Shown one piece after another: positions 60,879 through 64,000 of a stretch of DNA of 64,000 nt. The notes beneath the pieces are model-generated. The model searched no databases, was not told the origin of the DNA, and saw only the letters and a list, made by a program, of their open reading frames with translations. Each line of letters begins with the position of its first letter. Position 1 is the first letter of the stretch. Where the stretch lies: contig JACKIK010000003.1 of assembly GCA_020638455.1 (NCBI GenBank), positions 62,001 through 126,000 on the forward strand, in the 5' to 3' direction. A program made the position numbers and the translations under genes. Source of the DNA: Hyphomonas sp. (GTDB taxonomy: Bacteria > Pseudomonadota > Alphaproteobacteria > Caulobacterales > Hyphomonadaceae).

Positions 60879-61325
60879 CTACTCCACCACTTCCAGGCCC
60901 ATTGCGCGGGCCGAGCCTTCGATGATCTTCGATGCCGCGTCGAGGTCGTTGGCATTGAGATCGGCCATCTTCATTTCCGCGATTTCGCGGATCTGGGCCT
61001 TGGTCACCTTGCCGACGGTCTCATAGCCCGGCTTCTTGGCGCCCGAAGCCGGCTTCTTGCCGAGCTTCAGCTTGGCAGCCTTCTTCAGCAGCACGGTGGC
61101 CGGCGGCGTCTTGGTGACGAAAGTGAACGACTTGTCCTGGTAGTAGTCGATCACGACGGGGGTCGGCAGACCCGGTTCCATGGATTGGGTCTTGGCGTTG
61201 AACGCCTTGCAGAATTCCATGATGTTGATGCCGCGCTGACCGAGCGCCGGGCCGACGGGCGGCGACGGGTTGGCCTGGCCGGCAGGAATCTGGAGCTTCA
61301 GCTGCCCCAGCAGTTTCTTGGCCAT
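60879..61325 (-). CDS. rplK: 50S ribosomal protein L11
   Basis: A 148-residue L11 of the GTPase-associated centre, which also triggers RelA. LKLQIPAGQANPSPPVGPALGQRGINIMEFCKAFNAKTQ is the N-terminal proline-rich domain (quoted in part: ANPSPPVGPALGQRGINIM), and the RNA-binding C domain has GTVGKVTKAQIREIAEMKMADLNA-like sequence (YETVGKVTKAQIREIAEMKM). It is first in the L11 operon; secE and nusG are not next to it here. Confidence 0.98.
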   Translation of the reverse strand: MAKKLLGQLKLQIPAGQANPSPPVGPALGQRGINIMEFCKAFNAKTQSMEPGLPTPVVIDYYQDKSFTFVTKTPPATVLLKKAAKLKLGKKPASGAKKPGYETVGKVTKAQIREIAEMKMADLNANDLDAASKIIEGSARAMGLEVVE

Positions 61326-61427
61326 CTTGTCCTCTCGAACGTTTCAGATGGGGCGGTGGTCTTTCGATCCGCCCGGTTACAATGGAGGCCTGCGGTCCGG
61401 CATGGCGTGCCTCCCGCAGAAGCGGGG

Positions 61428-61456
61428 CGTATGGCGCAAAGGCAAGGTGCGGTCAA
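61428..61456 (-). promoter_or_regulatory. Promoter of the rplKA operon
   Basis: TTGACC (61451-61456), 17 bp, CATACG (61428-61433) on the minus strand, about 95 nt before rplK. Same form as the str and S10 promoters. Confidence 0.7.
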
Positions 61457-61471
61457 TGGGGCCGGATGTGA

Positions 61472-61502
61472 AAAGCCCGGCAGCGACGGGCTGCCGGGCT
61501 TT
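61472..61502 (-). terminator. Terminator of the M48 peptidase gene
   Basis: AAAGCCCGGCAGC/GCTGCCGGGCTTT, 13 bp, with TTTTC behind it on the minus strand, 20 bp after the stop at 61523. Confidence 0.9.
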
Positions 61503-61522
61503 CAGGCCGGTCGGGCGGCGGA

Positions 61523-62374
61523 TCAGACGATCGCATAGCCCTTGGCGTTGATATAGTTGCGCAGTTCGTCCGCCCGGTGGGCCGGGTCGGGGTGGGTCGA
61601 CATGAACTCCGGCGGGCGCTGGCCCTTGGACTGTGCATCCATCAGGTCCCACAGCCGGATCGACTGTTTCACATCATAGCCGGCCTGGTGCATGTAATCG
61701 ACGCCGAGCTTGTCGGCCTCCAGCTCATGCGCGCGGCTGTAGGGCAGGATCACGCCAAACTGCATCGCCGCCCCGCCAAGGGCCCCGATCTCGTTGCCGT
61801 ATTTCGACAGCGTCTCGGACTGGGTGATCGCGATCTGGCCGACTGCCAGGCCGGCCTGCGCCAGCGTCGTGATCGACAGGCGCTCGGCGGCGTGACGGCC
61901 GACAACATGGCCCGTCTCGTGTCCGAGGACGGCGGACAGCTGGTCGTCATTCTCGGTCAGCTCTGTGATGCCGCGATACACGCCCACCTTGTTGCCAGGC
62001 ATGACAAACGCGTTGACGTCGTCTGTATCGAACACGGCAACATCCCAGTTCTGGCCGGCAGCGATGTCGCCCTTGCCCTCGGCGCCGTGCAGCGTGCGTT
62101 CCCACACATGCAGGACGCGGTTCTTCAGCGTCGAGTTCGCCGTCACCGGCGTCTGGGATTTCATGTCCGTCCAGGCAGAAGCGGCCATCGAGGCGACCTG
62201 CTCATCACCGAACATGACGAACTGGCTGCGCCCCGTCGCCGGGTTGGTCGTACAGTTGGTGATGAAGGGGAACACGGTGCCGGCCGCAAGGCCCGTCACG
62301 ATCGCCCGCCGCGACAGGTTTACGCGCGGCGCGCCACGGAAAATCTCACTGTCGATATCGATCAGCTTGGTCAT
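61523..62374 (-). CDS. M48-family zinc metalloprotease, exported
   Basis: A 283-residue peptidase of the BepA/LoiP-like M48 type. The N-terminal VNLSRRAIVTGLAAGTVFPFITNC has a twin-Arg and a hydrophobic core followed by a Cys, so it may be a Tat-like or lipoprotein signal; its lipobox is weak. The zinc site is HETGHVVGRHAAER with the third ligand in AHELEADKLGVDYM, and DDVNAFVMPGNKVGVYRG lies in front as usual. The STHPDPAHRADEL end is also typical. It probably does outer-membrane protein quality control. GGAGAGG lies before the ATG at 62374; 62386 is an alternative. Confidence 0.9.
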   Translation of the reverse strand: MTKLIDIDSEIFRGAPRVNLSRRAIVTGLAAGTVFPFITNCTTNPATGRSQFVMFGDEQVASMAASAWTDMKSQTPVTANSTLKNRVLHVWERTLHGAEGKGDIAAGQNWDVAVFDTDDVNAFVMPGNKVGVYRGITELTENDDQLSAVLGHETGHVVGRHAAERLSITTLAQAGLAVGQIAITQSETLSKYGNEIGALGGAAMQFGVILPYSRAHELEADKLGVDYMHQAGYDVKQSIRLWDLMDAQSKGQRPPEFMSTHPDPAHRADELRNYINAKGYAIV

Positions 62375-62510
62375 GAACCTCTCCATCTCTCCATGGCGCC
62401 AAGGTTAATGGCGCGAGGCCAAAAAGCAATCGCGCCGCCGCCGGATTTGCAGGCAAGTCTCGCCGTCTCCGGCTGAACCCGGAGTGAATGCTTCAGGTGC
62501 GCCGATTGTC

Positions 62511-63998
62511 TCAGGCGTCCTCGGAATCGCCTACCAGCACAGCCGCCTGCTGCACCCAGCCTTCGCGCGTGATGCGGCCGCTGAAATTGAGGTGCCGGTC
62601 GATCCAGGCAATGTTCTCGTCCGACCATTCGGCGATCTGGTCAAAATGGAAAATGCCGAGCTCGTTCAGCAGCGCCTGGATCTTCGGCCCGATGCCGCCG
62701 ATCACCGTCAGGTCGTCCGGACGGCCATCCACCGGCTTGGTCATGGCAAGCGGCCGGACCAGGCCGAGATCTTCGTCTCCGGCCGCCTCATCCGAAGCGT
62801 CCTCGTCGTCGAGCTCATCCGCGTCGTCCTCATACTCTTCCAGGTCGTCGTCGGCGTCCTCATCGTCGGAGAGGTCCTCGTCGTCACTCTCGTCGTAGAC
62901 CTCGCCGTCCGAATCCTCGTCGTCCGAGTCGTCTTCGTCAGAGTCCTCCTCGTCAACGTACTCCGCCGCGTCATCCGTCTCCTCGAGATCGTCGTCCGTC
63001 TCGTCCTCAGAGAATTCCTCATCCTCGTCGGTCTCGTCGGAGAATTCGTCTTCCTCGTCAGCCTCGTCCGAAAATTCGTCTTCCTCATCGGTTTCGACGT
63101 CGTCATCTTCCTCGTCGGACTCGTCGTCTTCATCGGCGTCGAGGTCCACTTCGTCCTCGTCGTCCGCCTCATCGTCTTCGTCGGCGCTCAGCTCGTCTTC
63201 GTCGGCCGTCTCGTCGTCGACCTCCTCATCGTCGAATTCGCCGTCCTCGTCTTCGAGGTCGTCGTCCGACTCATCCTCATCGGCCTCATCGGAGACGTCG
63301 TCTTCCTCATCGAACGCGTCCTCTTCCTCCGCGTCGGACTCGTCATCCTCGTCGGCGTCGAGATCCAGTTCGTCCTCGTCTTCCGCCTCGTCTTCTATGT
63401 CGTCTTCAAGCTCGGCTTCGTCGTCTTCGACCTCGTCGGCCTCATCCCCGATCCCGTCTTCCTCATCGAGCGCGTCGTCTTCATCCGCGTCGGCAAGGTC
63501 CTCGGTCTCTTCGACGTCCTCGTCTTCCTCTTCGAGGTCCTCATCTTCCTCAATGTCGGCAATATCTTCGGACTCGTCGATGTCCCCGTCTTCGTCCTCA
63601 TCCGCGAGGTCTTCCAGGTCTTCGAGCGCGTCGGCCTCATCCGGATCGAAGTCCTCATCGTCCGCGAAGTCCTCGTCCTCCGGTTCAGCGAGTTCCTCTT
63701 CCGGCAGGTCGGCCAGTGCTTCCGCACTGCTGATTTCGCCCGCCATGGCCTCGAGCCCGTCCTTCACGTCGGCCGCCGTATCGTCGACTTCGAGCTCGCC
63801 CAGCATCGCTTCGGCGCCCGTCGCCGCGGCGGCGACCTCTGCCGCCTCCGCTTTGCCGCCTTCGAAATAGGCGAGGCGCCCTTCCAGGAACCGGTTGCGC
63901 CAGCGCAGGCGCGCCAGTTCCTCGCTGCCATCCTCAACCCCCGAACTCTCCGGCTCGACCGTCGCCGACGCCGTTGCCTTGGCAAGTTCCGCCTCCAG
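62511..63998 (-). CDS. Very acidic Asp/Glu-rich protein ending in a helix-hairpin-helix domain (5' end beyond the window)
   Basis: The frame is open to the right edge (at least 495 codons), so the N terminus is missing. The first visible part is helical (EELARLRWRNRFLEGRLAYFEG), coiled-coil-like. Then about 330 residues are almost only Asp, Glu, Ser and Ala, with repeated pieces such as DEDEVDLDADEDDESD and EEDEFSDEADEEDEFSDE. The last 70 residues are an ordered domain with LTVIGGIGPKIQALLNELGI and REGWVQQAAVLVG, a helix-hairpin-helix of the type that binds nucleic acid backbones. The acidic block may mimic DNA or buffer ions or basic proteins. No function is assigned. Confidence 0.75.
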   Translation of the reverse strand: MEAELAKATASATVEPESSGVEDGSEELARLRWRNRFLEGRLAYFEGGKAEAAEVAAAATGAEAMLGELEVDDTAADVKDGLEAMAGEISSAEALADLPEEELAEPEDEDFADDEDFDPDEADALEDLEDLADEDEDGDIDESEDIADIEEDEDLEEEDEDVEETEDLADADEDDALDEEDGIGDEADEVEDDEAELEDDIEDEAEDEDELDLDADEDDESDAEEEDAFDEEDDVSDEADEDESDDDLEDEDGEFDDEEVDDETADEDELSADEDDEADDEDEVDLDADEDDESDEEDDDVETDEEDEFSDEADEEDEFSDETDEDEEFSEDETDDDLEETDDAAEYVDEEDSDEDDSDDEDSDGEVYDESDDEDLSDDEDADDDLEEYEDDADELDDEDASDEAAGDEDLGLVRPLAMTKPVDGRPDDLTVIGGIGPKIQALLNELGIFHFDQIAEWSDENIAWIDRHLNFSGRITREGWVQQAAVLVGDSEDA

Positions 63999-64000
63999 CC

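Noticed and set aside
63397..63870. Poly-serine plus-strand frame
   Set aside because: It is the complement of the Asp/Glu-rich coding repeats (GAC/GAG read as TCG/CTC), not a gene.

Overview
The window is a GC-rich bacterial chromosome segment that fits a Hyphomonadaceae-like or other Caulobacterales-type alphaproteobacterium. This placement is inferred from overall protein character, abundant TonB receptors, an alphaproteobacterial promoter style (TTGAC-17 bp-YAYA) and the ribosomal operon layout; there is no 16S gene here to settle it.

Layout. 1-10.7 kb: accessory metabolism and surface functions (M1 metallopeptidase lipoprotein running off the left edge, small secreted protein, luciferase-like oxidoreductase, GST, TonB receptor, nucleoside transporter, lipoprotein, S10 peptidase). 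10.8-16.9 kb: a TetR-controlled catabolic cluster (GMC oxidoreductase, HCCA-isomerase-like protein, atypical SDR) with a clear double operator over the promoter, then a VOC protein, a peroxisomal-MFE-like SDR behind a LiuR-like site, and a Kazal-domain lipoprotein. 16.9-19.1 kb: a Ro60/Rsr orthologue preceded by a tandem array of five Y-RNA-like units, at least three of which are circularly permuted tRNA mimics. 19.1-26.6 kb: TetR/FAD-monooxygenase pair, HD protein, amino-acid permease, a PcfJ-like protein of unknown role, and RtcB RNA ligase with a promoter-terminator leader in front of it. 26.7-41 kb: one long minus-strand S10-spc-alpha ribosomal operon (rpsJ to rplQ, including secY, adk, rpoA). 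41.3-42.5 kb: a plus-strand hydrolase-OsmC fusion. 42.5-46.8 kb: str operon (rpsL, rpsG, fusA, tuf). 47-61.3 kb: rpoBC, rplJL and rplKA, with a copper-type DUF2946/TonB receptor pair inserted between rplA and rplJ. 61.5-64 kb: M48 peptidase and an extremely acidic protein ending in a helix-hairpin-helix domain, cut by the right edge.

The most interesting part is 18326-19005 (minus). Five units of 67-159 nt lie 5-8 nt apart. Each is closed by a covarying lower stem and shares the internal-loop strands TGGTGAAG and CTGTTCC (one unit has CGGTTCC). The units differ in what the stem presents: two carry a full permuted tRNA mimic (anticodon-like arm, T arm, acceptor hairpin, D arm) with anticodon-like triplets UGG and UUU, one is a degenerate tRNA mimic, and two have lost the T and D arms but keep a UUCUUCG plus anticodon-loop-like stretch (one with GCA). 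Together with the downstream Ro gene and RtcB 7 kb away, this looks like an RNA-surveillance or repair locus with a diversified set of tRNA-mimicking Y RNAs.
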